A DNA stretch of 64,000 bases from Petrolisthes cinctipes (Eukaryota; Arthropoda; Malacostraca; Decapoda; Porcellanidae). Where the stretch lies: contig JAWQEG010000720.1 in assembly GCA_033782935.1 (NCBI GenBank), positions 169,001 to 233,000 on the forward strand, read 5' to 3'. Made by a program: the position numbers and the translations under genes. Shown here in pieces: positions 32,155-44,177 of the stretch; positions within the stretch are counted from its first letter, which is position 1, and every line of letters begins with the position of its first letter. The notes under the pieces are model-generated. The model was given only the letters and a program-made list of their open reading frames with translations. It was not told the origin of the DNA and did not search any database.

Positions 32155-32830
32155 GTTCAGTTTGGTCCCAGTAGTTTGCCTCAGTTAGGTCCCGATAGTC
32201 TGCTGTGGTCTATGTTAGGTTTGGTTAGGTTAGGTTAGGTTATGTTATGTTAGGTTAGGTCAGATAAGGTAAGGTTTGGTTATGTTAGTTTAGGTCAGAT
32301 AAGGTAAGGTAAGGTTTGGTTAGGGTTAGGTCAGATAATGTTAGGTTAGGTTAGGTCAGGTTAGATAAGGAAAGGTTATGTTATGTTATATTTGGTTTGG
32401 TTGGGTCAGGTTAGGTCCCAGTAGTTTGCCCAGGTTAGGTCCCAGTAGTTTGCACAGGTTAGGTCCCAGTAGTTTTCACAGGTTTGGTCCCAGTAGTTTG
32501 CACAGGTTAGGTTCCAGTAGTTTGCACAGGTTAGGTCCCAGTAGTTTGCCTAGGTTAGGTCCCAGTAGTTTGCACAGATTAGGTCCCAGTAGATTGCACA
32601 AGTTAGGTCCCAGTAGTTTTCACAGGTTAGGTCCCAGCTGTTTGCACTGGTTAGGTCCCATTAGTTTACACAGGTTAGGTCCCAGTAGTTTGCACATATT
32701 AGGTCCCAGTAGTTTGCCTAGGTTAGGTCCCGGTAGTTTACCCAGGTTAGGTCCCGGTAGTTTGCCCAGGTTAGTTCCTGGTAGTCCGATGCGGTCTAGG
32801 TTAGGTTAAGTCAGGTCAGGTAAGGTCAGG
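32155..32830 (+). repeat. Degenerate TTAGG tract with 24-bp minisatellite (module C)
   Basis: Short pentamer-like tract, then about 15 copies of the 24-bp unit (32410-32790), the longest such run in the window. The tRNA-SINE is absent here. Confidence 0.85.
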
Positions 32831-32975
32831 CTAATTTTAAAATGCCCCATTTGAATATGCCCTATCTTTGAAATGGGGCATTTGCAGAGGAAATGCCATA
32901 GAAGAAAATAGTCTTAGAATGGTCTAAATTAGTGGGTAATGAAGGTAGAAATACCGTACTCAATAATGGTAATTA
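32831..32975. repeat. Conserved module flank, shortened (module C)
   Basis: Only the GCCCCATTT palindrome and the ACCCACTAATTT-type block remain; the AT-rich 700 bp found in A, B and E is deleted, bringing the LINE 3' end close. Confidence 0.7.
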
Positions 32976-33515
32976 TTATTTTACTTCTTTCTTCAACATA
33001 GCCAGTACAGTCAAGCACAAAATGTTCTAAGTTTTCTGGATCTGTTCCACACATCTTACATCCTGTTTCATTGTCCTCTTTTCTAAATCTTTTTCTATCT
33101 CCCAAGTTTAAAGTATTTGTCCTACATTTAAATAACACCACTGATGCTGGTGTTATTGTCATATAGTTCCTCTGTCATTCCCATTTCCTTTTTCCATTTT
33201 CTGTAAATCTTTAGGGTAGTCTTACTTTCCATTTCCTCTCTCCAGTTCTTAGTGTCCAATTCATAAATCTTGTTTAGGAGTTGTTGCTTCTTCATGGTTT
33301 TTAGTTTATCTAAATTGATATCTAATGCTTTCATTCCCTCCTCACATTCCTTCATCCATTTATTTGTTCTATTATCCTTCAATTCTTCTACTATTTCGTA
33401 TGTTAATTTGTTTCCTCCATCTCTCATTATCCCTTGTAAATATTGTAATTTTGTTCTAGTAATTTTTGATTTCATGAGTGAGGCACCCACTTCTCCTCTT
33501 ACAGCCGTTTTCTCA
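32976..33515 (-). pseudogene. LINE ORF2 3' end (module C)
   Basis: Encodes GASLMKSKITRTKLQYLQG, NWREEMESKTTLKIYRKWKK and, in a second frame, the zinc-knuckle-like CKMCGTDPENLEHFVLDC. The frame change between these two parts also occurs in the module E-side copy at 60180, so it predates the duplication. Cut at about 33500 by GC-rich sequence. Confidence 0.8.
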
Positions 33516-33658
33516 GTCGCTCGGACCAACCGCCCGAGCCTCGTTTGCTAGCACCCGAGCGAGTTTTGGTTTTCTCAGTGGTGTTTCTAAGGCCGTCCGA
33601 GCCCTCTACCCGACCACATTATTGGAACACTTGGGCGCCCGGGCTCGGGAGCTATACC
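33516..33658. other. GC-rich stretch at the module/P-element junction
   Basis: About 140 bp, clearly richer in GC than the surroundings, with repeated CCCGAGC motifs. No gene seen. Confidence 0.5.
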
Positions 33659-34559
33659 CAAGGATAATAGACTATAAAGGATAGTCCACTGAAACGTCAT
33701 AGTGATGACGTCGTAAATATCCGTGACGTCACGGGAGGCTCTGTTGCTAGCTGGTGCCCAAACCTTGCCTGCTCACTAGGTAAAATATGAGGCATAAAGA
33801 TTATATCAGCTGATATTAATCGAAATAATGAGTTTCTCGGAAGCTGCACATTGGTAGGTTAAAAAGATAAGAAGCATACTGATATAACGGCAATTGTACA
33901 ACTCGACATCAGTTGTTGAAATAGAATAATGGACTATAAAACTGGAAGCCTTCCACGACCAAGATTGATATCGAGTCGCGTTCGCATCTCTAAGCCCATA
34001 TTTGTACAATAATTACTAATCTTTGGTGTCTTTATATTCCACACAGTTTAAATTGATCATTATAATTTAAAGTAAATGTGTTTGTAGTGTGTTGTCATCA
34101 ATAGATATCCAGAGAAGCCAGGAGATCTCTACCACTGCCCACTGGTGCGTCGTATACTCACCAGAAGTAGGCCTACAGTACTACTTGGCATTGATAATAA
34201 GGTCATGATTTAGACTGATAATAGATTTTATGTGTTTAATTCTTGATGGATGATTAACTAGCCTATTAATCATATGGATATAAAGCAGCATTTTTATAAA
34301 TCATGACCTAGCTGACCTAATGAGATCATTAGTCGATCATCCTTGGTAGTAGCCTACAGTTTTTTAACCTTGGTTACGAAGTATTTATATTGACTAGTGC
34401 TAGGTTATATTCATATATCTATCACTCGAAAGATTATATAATAACCTATTACCTGGATGTAAAGGTAATTTATATTGATAATTCTGGATTTTTTCAATGT
34501 TATAAAAAGGATTTCCATACCTATTTAGTATTTCCAACTGCCCCATTTCTAAAATATGT

Positions 34560-34930
34560 CACTTTCAACCCCTCCAACAGATCTGAAAAATGCCCTGAAT
34601 AGATCCGAAGAATGCCCCAATTAGGTCTGAAAATACCCTGATTAAGTTAGAAAAATGCATCAGTTAGGTCAGAAAAATGCCCGGTATTTATTGAAAGAAT
34701 TACCGCTTTGTAGCAGTGTTGCTAGATCCGGCTAAGTCCCAGTATTTTGCCCCAGTCATTTCCTGTACTTTACCACGGTTATTTCTCAGTAGTCTGCTCA
34801 GGTTAGGTACCAGTAGTCTGCCCAGGTTAGGTCCCGGTAGTTTGATGCGGTCTAGGTTAGGTTAGGTAAGTTCAGACTAATTTCAAAATGCCCCATTTGA
34901 TATTTACCAAATGCCCCATTCAAGGTCACT
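34560..34930 (+). repeat. Module-like fragment inside the P element
   Basis: Tandem copies of a short AAAAATGCCC..TTAGGTC-type unit (34590-34690), then AGGTTAGGTCCCGGTAGTTT and the GCCCCATTT block. The 34700-34920 part mirrors 51480-51900 of module D. It is a sixth, partial trace of the module edge. Confidence 0.65.
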
Positions 34931-35502
34931 TATATATTGCTTACACCTACAATGATTTTAAAAAGTAGAAAAATAATGAATCGGAATATGAATACAAAAT
35001 ACTGTATGCTGAATGTAATTATATATTTATTATCATAAACTTTGCGAAATGAAATGTGTACCAAAAATAAAGTACAGTACAGTAATAAATGTTTCTTGCC
35101 ATAGAAGTAAGAGTAACAATATCCTTATGAAGTACTATCACTATCAGTCTATGAGTATAATCACAGTGGAATTGCACATTTTCTAGAAAAACTAGAAACT
35201 AACGTTAATTTTATCACAATATATTAATCATTATGGTATGTATAAAGCAAAACTAATGCAATTAGAATTTACATAATACTGTATTATTACAGTCAGTCCA
35301 TAAGTATAATCACTGTGGATTTTGCACAGGTTTGGAAATTGTGTAAATAAACGTAATTTCTGTCAGTTTATTCGCTTTTTCAGAAAGTACCGAACTGTAT
35401 TGCGTTAGCACTTTTCAGATTAACGAGCTCAACTTTCTGAGAGTTAACGGCTAACTTAACACTTTTCAACTCATCATGTCTGGGAATACAAACACAGCAC
35501 GA
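34931..35502. other. AT-rich interior of the P element
   Basis: No coding frame or known repeat found. A TCAGTC..TAAGTATAATCAC motif occurs twice (35135 and 35290 areas). Confidence 0.5.
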
Positions 35503-37425
35503 TCAGCATACTGCAGTTGAGAAAATATGATGTTCATCTCTGGTATCTTCTTGTGCTGGCTGGACTGTCGCATCTAGTACCACTTCTGGTGTATTATCTG
35601 TGAAGGAATTGATGTTAAAGGCATATAATCAGATGACACTTGTTTGTATATACTGTGCACAAAAATAGAATAAATTATGTAGGCTAGATAGATATAGATA
35701 GATGTAGGCTATGTCTCTTCCATCATCTTCATATTCGTCATGGGTTAAAATTACCTCATATAGGTATAAAGACCTGGGAAAGACAATGAGACTATTTTCA
35801 AGATTATGTATTGGGTATTTTCAAAAATATTTGTTATCTGGTCGTACTAAGGTAATTATTGTCTATCTATTTATCTATCTATTGCCAGATGCCTCAATCT
35901 CCAAAGGGGTGAATGAATTGCCTCCACGCATCTTTGTCTCCCATCAACTGGCGTCCCTCCTACGGTACCACCCAACGCCACTCTTACTCATATACTTCTC
36001 TTCTCCATCATTCCACCTCACTCTCGGTCTACCTGCTCTACTCTGTCCTTCCACCTCACTCTCATACACTTTTTAATCAAATCTCTCGCTTCCTATACAC
36101 TCTACATGGCCGAACCACCTCAAGGTGTTTTCTTTTCACTCTTTCCATCTAATACTATTAAACTATTCACTTTCATTTTTATAAAAAAATTAAAAAAAAT
36201 CTCACCATTTCTTTCGTTGAGCAGACCCTATTGTGCTTCATGTGCATCAACTTTGGCATCTTCTTGTGCATGAGGAATAGCATCTTGTACCACTTCTGGT
36301 GTATTATCTGTGAAGGAATTGATTTTAGAGGCATATAATAACATGACACTTGTTTGCATATACAAAAGAAAAGAATAAATAAATGTTTGGCCCTTCCATT
36401 ATTTTCATATATGCATTATCCAGCCCTACTCTTAACATACTATAATTACTGTATTGTGAAACTATGAAGTACAGGGTAGGTCTGATACCATCTGATACTG
36501 TATAGCCTATGTACTATACACAGTCACTTTTAAGAAGAAAACAATAAATCTCACCATTTCCTTCATTGAGAAGGCCCTCTTGAAGTACTGGTACCAGTAG
36601 CCTTCTATGCCTGCTGAATAATCTTTCTCGGCGAGCCTCCGTACCAGCTGAAAATTAAATGAATGTTACAGTATTCAGACCTAATCAAAATCCATGGGTA
36701 AAATCATGATTGTATAAATGGACCAAATATCCACATTAGATAAACTACTGAATTTCTACCACAATTACTTACTATTGTAACCTGTATTAGGACATTGAAT
36801 GATGGTTTTAATGTATTAAATCCACCACAAATACCCCACCTTACCCCCAAACATAAAAGGGCAAGAGAGAAATTGTTGGTTATAGAGCATTACAATACTG
36901 TAGCCTACCTAGGTATACCAAAGTTATCACTAGTAGGGGATGCAGTCAGTATTGGACTACATTTCTAACAGAATTAGGTAGACTTGGCCTGGCCTAACCT
37001 AACCTACATACTGTACAGTAGAGTATCATAAGATGGGGTAAAGTTAAAAATATGTACAGTATAAGCAAATAGCTGAGGGTGTAGCAGTAAGTTGGGCCTT
37101 TGATAGATCTCAACATACCTGGTTCTCGATTAGAATTTGGAAGGTGCAGAGTCGGTACAGCTCAAGGTTGCAATATTATGATCTTCTTTGGAGATCCATT
37201 ACATCGTTGATTGTTCAAAGCATCTCTTGGGACGTACTCTGTTGTTGTCTTAAAGTGTAGAGAGCATACTCGGGCCAATTCAACATTGAATTTGTCCTCA
37301 CGTTTGCACGCCGATATCCACTTTATGGCTTTCTCTTGGTCTCTTAGGAACCGAAAGAGCTCCACCCTGTCTCTTTTTGCATGTCTACTGCCATTATTGT
37401 AATTGTACACTGCACATACACCCAT
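35503..37425 (-). pseudogene. Spliced THAP-domain gene, four exons, two stops
   Basis: Exon 1 (37425-37119) encodes MGVCAVYNYNNGSRHAKRDR, a Trp (KWISAC) and CSLHF, the THAP zinc-finger pattern, with the second Cys replaced by Tyr. An AVPTLHLP motif follows a TGA at 37164-37162. Exon 2 is 36647-36555, exon 3 is 36307-36206 (TAG at 36230-36228) and exon 4 is 35597-35503. Each boundary has GT/AG (GTATGT, GTGAG; TTTTCAG, CTTCACAG) and all junctions are phase 1. Exons 3 and 4 start with the same DNTPEVV. THAP domains bind DNA; this copy looks inactivated by substitution. Confidence 0.7.
35870..36130 (-). pseudogene. LINE ORF2 C-terminal fragment in intron 3
   Basis: The minus strand encodes LRWFGHV and AGRPRVRW, hallmarks of a non-LTR ORF2 C-terminus, followed by DKDAWRQF near the end. 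Frames are broken. It sits in the enlarged intron of the THAP gene, with TCTA microsatellite nearby. Confidence 0.6.
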
Positions 37426-37584
37426 AATATGGCACAGACATTCACGCTTCACGTACACTTCAAGTTGGACTAGTGACAGTCTGGGCACCAGGCAAGGTTT
37501 GTTTACAAGTGTGACGTCACTCCCGCGGTGCATTGTGGGAAAACAAGTGTCTAGTGGACTATCCTTTATAGTCTATCATCCTTG

Positions 37585-38430
37585 CTTGCGCTCCTCACCT
37601 CCCACCTGGGGGGTGAGTGAATCTGTGACGTCCGCAAAAGGGCAAACTCACGGTCAAGAAGGGGCTATGCTGTCAGTCGACTTTTGGCTGTCCATCAGTG
37701 TTGGTCTCCCGCTCTGTTTTCAAATGGATGTAGGGCGGTATTTCAAAATCATTAATAGGAATTAATGCCATGTGACTCTGTTCCCATGGGATAATTATCA
37801 GATTTTCCTTTACTCTCTTCTCTCTACACGCACACCCACATACACATTCACTCTCTCTCTCTCTGCACACCCACATACACAGTCTCTCTCTCTCGTGTCA
37901 TTCTGCCTGTTTGATTCCCTTCTATTACTATTCTTACTTTTATTATAATATTAATAGTATTATTATCAACATACATTTGTTAATACGCACATAACTTATA
38001 TTGTTATATTGTATCTGTATGAATTGTTTATATAATGTTTATGTGTCACTTTCTTCTAATGCCTCTCTCTCTCCGAATATAAAATATAATTCTCTCTCAA
38101 GTTCTCAACAGACTTCATGGCAAATCTTTTTGTTCGCCTTCCAATGTCTCCTTCAATCTCTCGTTTTCTTTGGATGGCCAGTGACGCGATGCAAAGGGCA
38201 GTAAGCTCCTCCCCCTGAAATTGATACCTGTAGTGGGGGGGTTATTGTCCTGACCTGGTATATCTCTCTTGGCCTTGTATCTCTTGGCCTTGGTTTGTAT
38301 AACCTTATAGTACGAGAACAAACCCAAATATCATAGATTACACACTCCTCAATTTGGATGACAAGTGGACGTCAAATTTTCGAAAATTTTAATTAGGTCC
38401 ATCTTTTTCCTATTTTCCTTGGTTGAGAAA
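37585..38430. other. No gene recognised
   Basis: Unique-looking sequence with a short CT/CACA-rich patch (37850-37900). Open frames here are short and unconvincing. Confidence 0.6.
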
Positions 38431-40300
38431 ATGGGAAAGGTTGGAAAGAGGATGGGAAGGGTTGGACGAAGAATGGGAAGGATTGAAGGAAGAATGGGAA
38501 GGATTGGAAAGAGGATGGGAAGGATTGAAGAAAGAATTAGAAGGGTTGAAGAAGAATGGGAAGGATTGAAGAAAGAATTAGAAGGGTTGAAGAAGAATGG
38601 GAAGGATTGAAGAAAGAATTAGAAGGGTTGAAGAAGAATGGGAAGGATTGAAGAAAGAATTAGAAGGATTGAAGAAAGAATTAGAAGGGTTGAAGAAGAA
38701 ATAGAAGGATTGAAGAAAGAATTAGAAGGATTGAAGAAAGAATTAGAAGGGTTGAAGAAGAATGGGAAGGATTGAAGAAAGAATTAGAAGGGTTGAAGAA
38801 GAATGGGAAGGATTGAAGAAAGAATTAGAAGGGTTGAAGAAGAATGGGAAGGATTGAAGAAAGAATTAGAAGGGTTGAAGAAGAATGGGAAGGATTGAAG
38901 AAAGAATTAGAAGGGTTGAAGAAGAATGGGAAGGATTGAAGAAAGAATGGGAAGGGTTGAAGAAGAATGGGAAGGGTTGAAGAAAGAATTAGAAGGGTTG
39001 AAGAAGAATGGGAAGGATTGAAGAAAGAATTAGAAGGGTTGAAGAAGAATGGGAAGGATTGAAGAAAGAATTAGAAGGGTTGAAGGAAGAATGGGAAGGA
39101 TTGAAGAAAGAATTAGAAGGGTTGAAGAAGAATGGGAAGGATTGAAGAAAGAATTAGAAGGGTTGAAGAAGAATGGGAAGGATTGAAGAAAGAATTAGAA
39201 GGGTTGAAGAAGAATGGGAAGGATTGAAGAAAGAATTAGAAGGGTTGAAGAAGAATGGGAAGGATTGAAGAAAGAATTAGAAGGGTTGAAGAAGAATGGG
39301 AAGGATTGAAGAAAGAATTAGAAGGGTTGAAGAAGAATGGGAAGGATTGAAGAAAGAATTAGAAGGGTTGAAGAAGAATGGGAAGGATTGAAGAAAGAAT
39401 TAGAAGGGTTGAAGAAGAATGGGAAGGATTGAAGAAAGAATTAGAAGGGTTGAAGAAGAATGGGAAGGATTGAAGAAAGAATTAGAAGGGTTGAAGAAGA
39501 ATGGGAAGGATTGAAGAAAGAATTAGAAGGGTTGAAGAAGAATGGGAAGGATTGAAGAAAGAATTAGAAGGGTTGAAGAAGAATGGGAAGGATTGAAGAA
39601 AGAATTAGAAGGGTTGAAGAAGAATGGGAAGGATTGAAGAAAGAATTAGAAGGGTTGAAGAAGGATGGGAAGGATTGAAGAAAGAATTAGAAGGGTTGAA
39701 GAAGAATGGGAAGGATTGAAGAAAGAATTAGAAGGGTTGAAGAAGAATGGGAAGGATTGAAGAAAGAATTAGAAGGGTTGAAGAAGAATGGGAAGGATTG
39801 AAGAAAGAATTAGAAGGGTTGAAGAAGAATGGGAAGGATTGAAGAAAGAATTAGAAGGGTTGAAGAAGAATGGGAAGGATTGAAGAAAGAATTAGAAGGG
39901 TTGAAGAAGAATGGGAAGGATTGAAGAAAGAATTAGAAGGGTTGAAGAAGAATGGGAAGGATTGAAGAAAGAATTAGAAGGGTTGAAGAAGAATGGGAAG
40001 GATTGAAGAAAGAATTAGAAGGGTTGAAGAAGAATGGGAAGGATTGAAGAAAGAATTAGAAGGGTTGAAGAAGAATGGGAAGGATTGAAGAAAGAATTAG
40101 AAGGGTTGAAGAAGAATGGGAAGGATTGAAGAAAGAATTAGAAGGGTTGAAGAAGAATGGGAAGGATTGAAGAAAGAATTAGAAGGGTTGAAGAAGAATG
40201 GGAAGGATTGAAGAAAGAATTAGAAGGGTTGAAGAAGAATGGGAAGGATTGAAGAAAGAATTAGAAGGGTTGAAGAAGAATGGGAAGGGTGGTAGAAGAA
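38431..40300 (+). repeat. 41-bp purine-rich satellite, about 45 copies
   Basis: Unit composed of AATGGGAAGGATTGAAGAAAG and AATTAGAAGGGTTGAAGAAG halves (measured period 41 bp at 39541/39582). The first 300 bp are a more variable ramp, and the rest is very homogeneous. Strand asymmetry is extreme, with almost no C. The period is not a multiple of three, so it is not coding. Confidence 0.95.
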
Positions 40301-40384
40301 AGGGAAAGAATCAGCTGACTTACTGTTAATACAATAACCCAAACCATCACGCTCAGAAATTTGAAGTTACTTTATATTAAGGTG

Positions 40385-41265
40385 GTGTGGGAATAGGGGG
40401 ACAGGCTTGGGGGGGGGGGGGGTTTAGGGGGTTGCGGGAGTAGGGGGACAGGCTGGGAGGGGGTGGGTGGGGTTAGGGGGTGCGGGAATATGGGACAGGC
40501 TTTCGTTGGTGGGTGTGTGGGTGAGTGCAAAGGAGACGTGGGTGGGTGGGTGTGAAGGAGTCGTGGGTGGGTGGGTGTGAAGGAGAATTGGGTGGGTGTG
40601 TGTGAAGGAGACGTGGGTGGGTGGGTGTGAAGGAGACTTGGGTGGGTGGGTGTGAAGGAGACTTGGGTGGGTGGGTGTGAAGGAGACTTGGGTGGGTGGG
40701 TGTGTGTGAAGGAGACGTGGGTGGGTGGGTGGGTGTGAAGGAGACGTTGGTGGGTGGGTGTGAAGGAGACTTGGGTGTGTGGGTGGGTGGGAAGGAGACG
40801 TGGGTGGGTGGGTGTGAAGGAGACGTGGGTGGGTGGGTGAGAAGGAGACGTGGGTGGGTGGGTGGGTGTGAAGGAGACTTGGGTGTGTGGGTGGGTGTGA
40901 AGGAGACGTGGGTGGGTGGGTGTGAAGGAGACGTGGGTGGGTGGGTGGGTGTGAAGGAGACGTGGGTGGGTGGGTGTGAAGGAGACGTGGGTGGGTGGGT
41001 GGGTGAGAAAGAGACCTGTGTGGGTGGGTGGGTGGGAAAGAGACGTGGGTGGGTGGGTGGGAAAAAGACGTGGGTGGGTGGGTGCAAAGGAGACGTGGGT
41101 GGGTGGGTATTAGGAGACGTGGGTGGGTGGGTATTAGGAGACGTGGGTGGGTGGGTATGAGGGAGACGTGGGTGGGTGGGTGGGTGGGATGGAGACGTGG
41201 GTGTGTGTGTGGGTGGGAAGGAGACGTGGGTGGGAGGGTGGGTGTGGAGACGTGGGTGGGTGTGT
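40385..41265 (+). repeat. G-rich minisatellite (GGGTGGGTGGGTGTGAAGGAGAC)
   Basis: Runs of GTGGGTGGGTGGGTG alternate with AAGGAGACG over about 750 bp, preceded by poly-G-rich lead-in. Repeated GGG runs at short spacing give strong quadruplex potential. Long Gly/Trp or Pro/Thr frames on either strand are repeat artefacts. Confidence 0.9.
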
Positions 41266-41271
41266 GGGTGT

Positions 41272-41519
41272 CAATTTTCGTTTCTCAAAAAAACTGACCA
41301 AATTATGACATTGATAAAAATAATGTTCAAGGATTAATTAAGGGGGTGCGGGAGTAGGGGGACAGGCTTGGGGTGGGTAGAAAGCCTGTCCCCTATTCCC
41401 GCACCCCCTTAACCCCCCCCTAGCCTGTCCCCCTACTCCCTCACCCCCTTAATTAATCCTTGAACATTATTTTTATCAATGTCATAATTTGGTCAGTTTT
41501 TTTGAGAAACGAAAATTGA
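41272..41519. repeat. Near-perfect inverted repeat, about 110-bp arms
   Basis: Left arm GTTTCTCAAAAAAACTGACC through GGGGGACAGGCTTGGGG is reversed in CCCCTAGCCTGTCCCCC through AGTTTTTTTGAGAAACG, with roughly 25-40 bp between. The GGGGGACAGGC motif is also in the lead-in of the G-rich array (40398, 40445). Confidence 0.85.
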
Positions 41520-41971
41520 CATAACTTTTGAACAGAAGGTCATAGAGACAAAATGAAAAAAAACATCTAGCTCAATTTACCAACTGTACTTCCATTCCAA
41601 ATTTCATCCAAATCCATATAGATCTTCATGGTCAAAAATAGGTTCAAAAAAAATCCAAAAAAGTGGCCATAACTCAAAAACGGTGCATCGTAGAGGAAAA
41701 CGGATAGAATTTAGCGCCCCCTTCTCGTAACCCCACCCATATGACCTATTCTTGCACACCCATAGGTCAAATGTGGGATTCGACAACATTTTTTACCTAT
41801 TCCCATAACCCACATTTTTGGATGTGGTGTGTGGATGGAACGTGGTGAAAAAGATGAATTAATTAAGTCTATGGAAATTACATGATGTTATTCCAAAGAG
41901 AGAGAGAGAAAGAGAGAGAGAGAGGGAAAATGAAAGAGAGAGGGGAGAGGGAAGGAGGGAGAAATGAGGGG
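41520..41971. other. No gene recognised
   Basis: About 350 bp of non-repetitive sequence, then a GA-rich patch at 41897-41965 leading into the 57-bp array. Confidence 0.6.
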
Positions 41972-43096
41972 AACTGTACAATGAGGGTTTTCTGTACACA
42001 GTTTCATTACACACACTACATTACACACCCAATATACAAGTGTACTGTACAATGAGGGTTTTCTGTACACAGTTTCATTACACACCCAATATACAAGTGT
42101 ACTGTACAATGAGGGTTTTCTGTACACAGTTTCATTACACACACTACATTACACACCCAATATACAAGTGTACTGTACAATGAGGGTTTTCTGTACACAG
42201 TTTCATTACACACACTACATTACACACCCAATATACAAGTGTACTGTACAATGAGGGTTTTCTGTACACAGTTTCATTACACACACTACATTACACACCC
42301 AATATACAAGTGTACTGTACAATGAGGGTTTTCTGTACACAGTTTCATTACATTACACACCCAATAAGCAAGTGTACTGTACAATGAGGGTTTTCTGTAC
42401 ACAGTTTCATTACACACACTACATTGCACACACAATATACAAGTGTACTGTACAATGAGGGTTTTCTGTACACAGTTTCATTACACACACTACATTACAC
42501 ACCCAATATACAAGTGAACTGTACAATGAGGGTTTTCTGTACACAGTTTCATTACACACCCAATATACAAGTGTACTGTACAATGAGGGTTTTCTGTACA
42601 CAGTTTCATTACACACCCAATATACTAGTGTACTGTACAATGAGGGTTTTCTGTACACACATTACATTACACACCCAATATACAAGTGTACTGTACAATG
42701 AGGGTTTTCTGTACACAGTTTCATTACACACCCAATATACAAGTGTACTGTACAATGAGGGTTTTCTGTACACAGTTTCATTACACACCCAATATACAAG
42801 TGTACTGTGCAATGAGGGTTTTCTGTACACTGTTTCATTACACACCCAATATACAAGTGTACTGTACAATGAGGGTTTTCTGTACACACATTACATTACA
42901 CACCCAATATACAAGTGTACTGTACAATGGGGCTTTTCTGTACACAGTTTCATTACACACCCAATATACAAGTGTACTGTACAATGAGGGTTTTCTGTAC
43001 ACAGTTTCATTACACACCCAACATACAAGTGTAGTGTACAATGAGGGTTTTCTGTACACAGTTTCATTACATTACACACCCAATATACAAGTGTAA
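41972..43096 (+). repeat. 57-bp satellite, about 18 copies
   Basis: Unit contains TGTACTGTACAATGAGGGTT and TTCTGTACACAGTTTCATTA followed by CACACCCAATATACAAG; some units carry an extra CACACTACATTA. Because 57 is a multiple of three, long frames appear on both strands, but they are repeat artefacts. Confidence 0.95.
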
Positions 43097-43109
43097 AATG
43101 AGAATTAAC

Positions 43110-43440
43110 TGTACTAATAGTAACGTCATTGGACTTTAAAAAAGCCTTCGACTCAATTGACCAGAGGAAACTTGATAAAGGCACTCTTGAATAACAGAAA
43201 ATAAATAAAAATAAATAAAACTTATAGCACAGATATATATAATAACGACAGAACGCATTTACATTTGAAGAACGAAGAACAGACAACTATTAACATAACA
43301 AATGGAGTACGTAAGGATGTAATGTTTCAACAATACTTATTTTTACTGATGACATATAAAATTATACATAAAATTAGAAGTTGAACAAATTGTATTCAGA
43401 AATGATAACTTCAAAATACTTATACTTTACTATACTGATG
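43110..43440 (+). pseudogene. LINE RT fragment
   Basis: Encodes LDFKKAFDSIDQRKLDKG (RT motif A with the catalytic Asp) and, after frame breaks, TNGVRKDV corresponding to the motif B region. Related to, but diverged from, the RT in module D. Confidence 0.65.
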
Positions 43441-43456
43441 AAGAAGCAAGATACAT

Positions 43457-43872
43457 TGTTGATTCCACAGTGGTTGTTGGTATTGGTTTGTAAGCATGCA
43501 AACGAAAGAATTTTAGCCGTGTAAATGACTTATGGGTGAACTATTTAATGAATTTGGTGAGTAAATTATACAGTGATTATTATTATTATTATTATTACTG
43601 GTATTATTATTATTATTATTATCATTATTATTATCATCATTATTATTATCATTATTATCATTATTATTATTATCAATACTATTATTATTATTACTGGTAT
43701 TATTTTTATCATTATCATTATTATTATTACTGGTATTATTATTATTATTATTATTATTTAACTGTTGGATAGATTTTGTGAATGTGGATACTCAGCTTTT
43801 GGAAAATAATGAAGCCTTACAAGTGTGGTTTGTTCGGAAGCTAACAAACCAATACCACTGTGGAATCGACCC
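43457..43872. mobile_element. MITE with TTA microsatellite core
   Basis: Ends GTTGATTCCACAGTGGT and ACCACTGTGGAATCGACCC are inverted. Subterminal GGTATTGGTTTGT and ACAAACCAATACC also pair. The centre 43577-43758 is an ATT/ATC microsatellite that has grown inside the element. Related segments: 1308-1549 and 46564-47992. Confidence 0.75.
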
Positions 43873-44135
43873 ATAGAACCAATGGATGAGTCGGTAATCA
43901 CTCAGGAAAGAATAGAAAAATGCCTTGGAAAAATGAAAAATAAAAAAGCTGCAGGCCCAGTTGGAATAAAGCCTGAGATAATTATATAAAGCATTATTGA
44001 AAAGTAAGAAATGCATGAAAGTACTAACAGAATGTTTGAAAAATGAAATGAAAGTCGTGACGTGTGTGTATGTGAGTAGCAGTTGACCTGGGCCACGGTA
44101 ACGGGTTTGATGAAGCCTATGTCCAGCGTCGAAAG

Positions 44136-44177
<42 letters not shown>

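Larger units (their letters stand above)
33659..37584 (-). mobile_element. P-superfamily (THAP) transposon
   Basis: 32-bp inverted ends start CAAGGATAATAGACTATAAA on the left and CAAGGATGATAGACTATAAA (reverse) on the right; CAAGG fits the CANRG ends of P elements. TGACGTCA palindromes lie near both ends (33721-33732 and 37511-37518). The inside encodes a THAP-domain gene. I could not find an 8-bp target duplication, and no RNase-H-type catalytic region is seen, so it is non-autonomous or derived. Confidence 0.65.

Noticed and set aside
40473..41297. Long open frames rich in Pro-Thr-His or Gly-Val-Trp
   Set aside because: They come from the G-rich minisatellite and exist on both strands simultaneously.
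41888..43096. Multiple 70-190 residue frames with repeated YRKPSLYSTLVYW or its shadows
   Set aside because: The 57-bp repeat period preserves frame on both strands; no sign of a real protein.
43536..43772. Tyr-rich or Ile-rich open frames
   Set aside because: Simple TTA/TTAT microsatellite in three frames.
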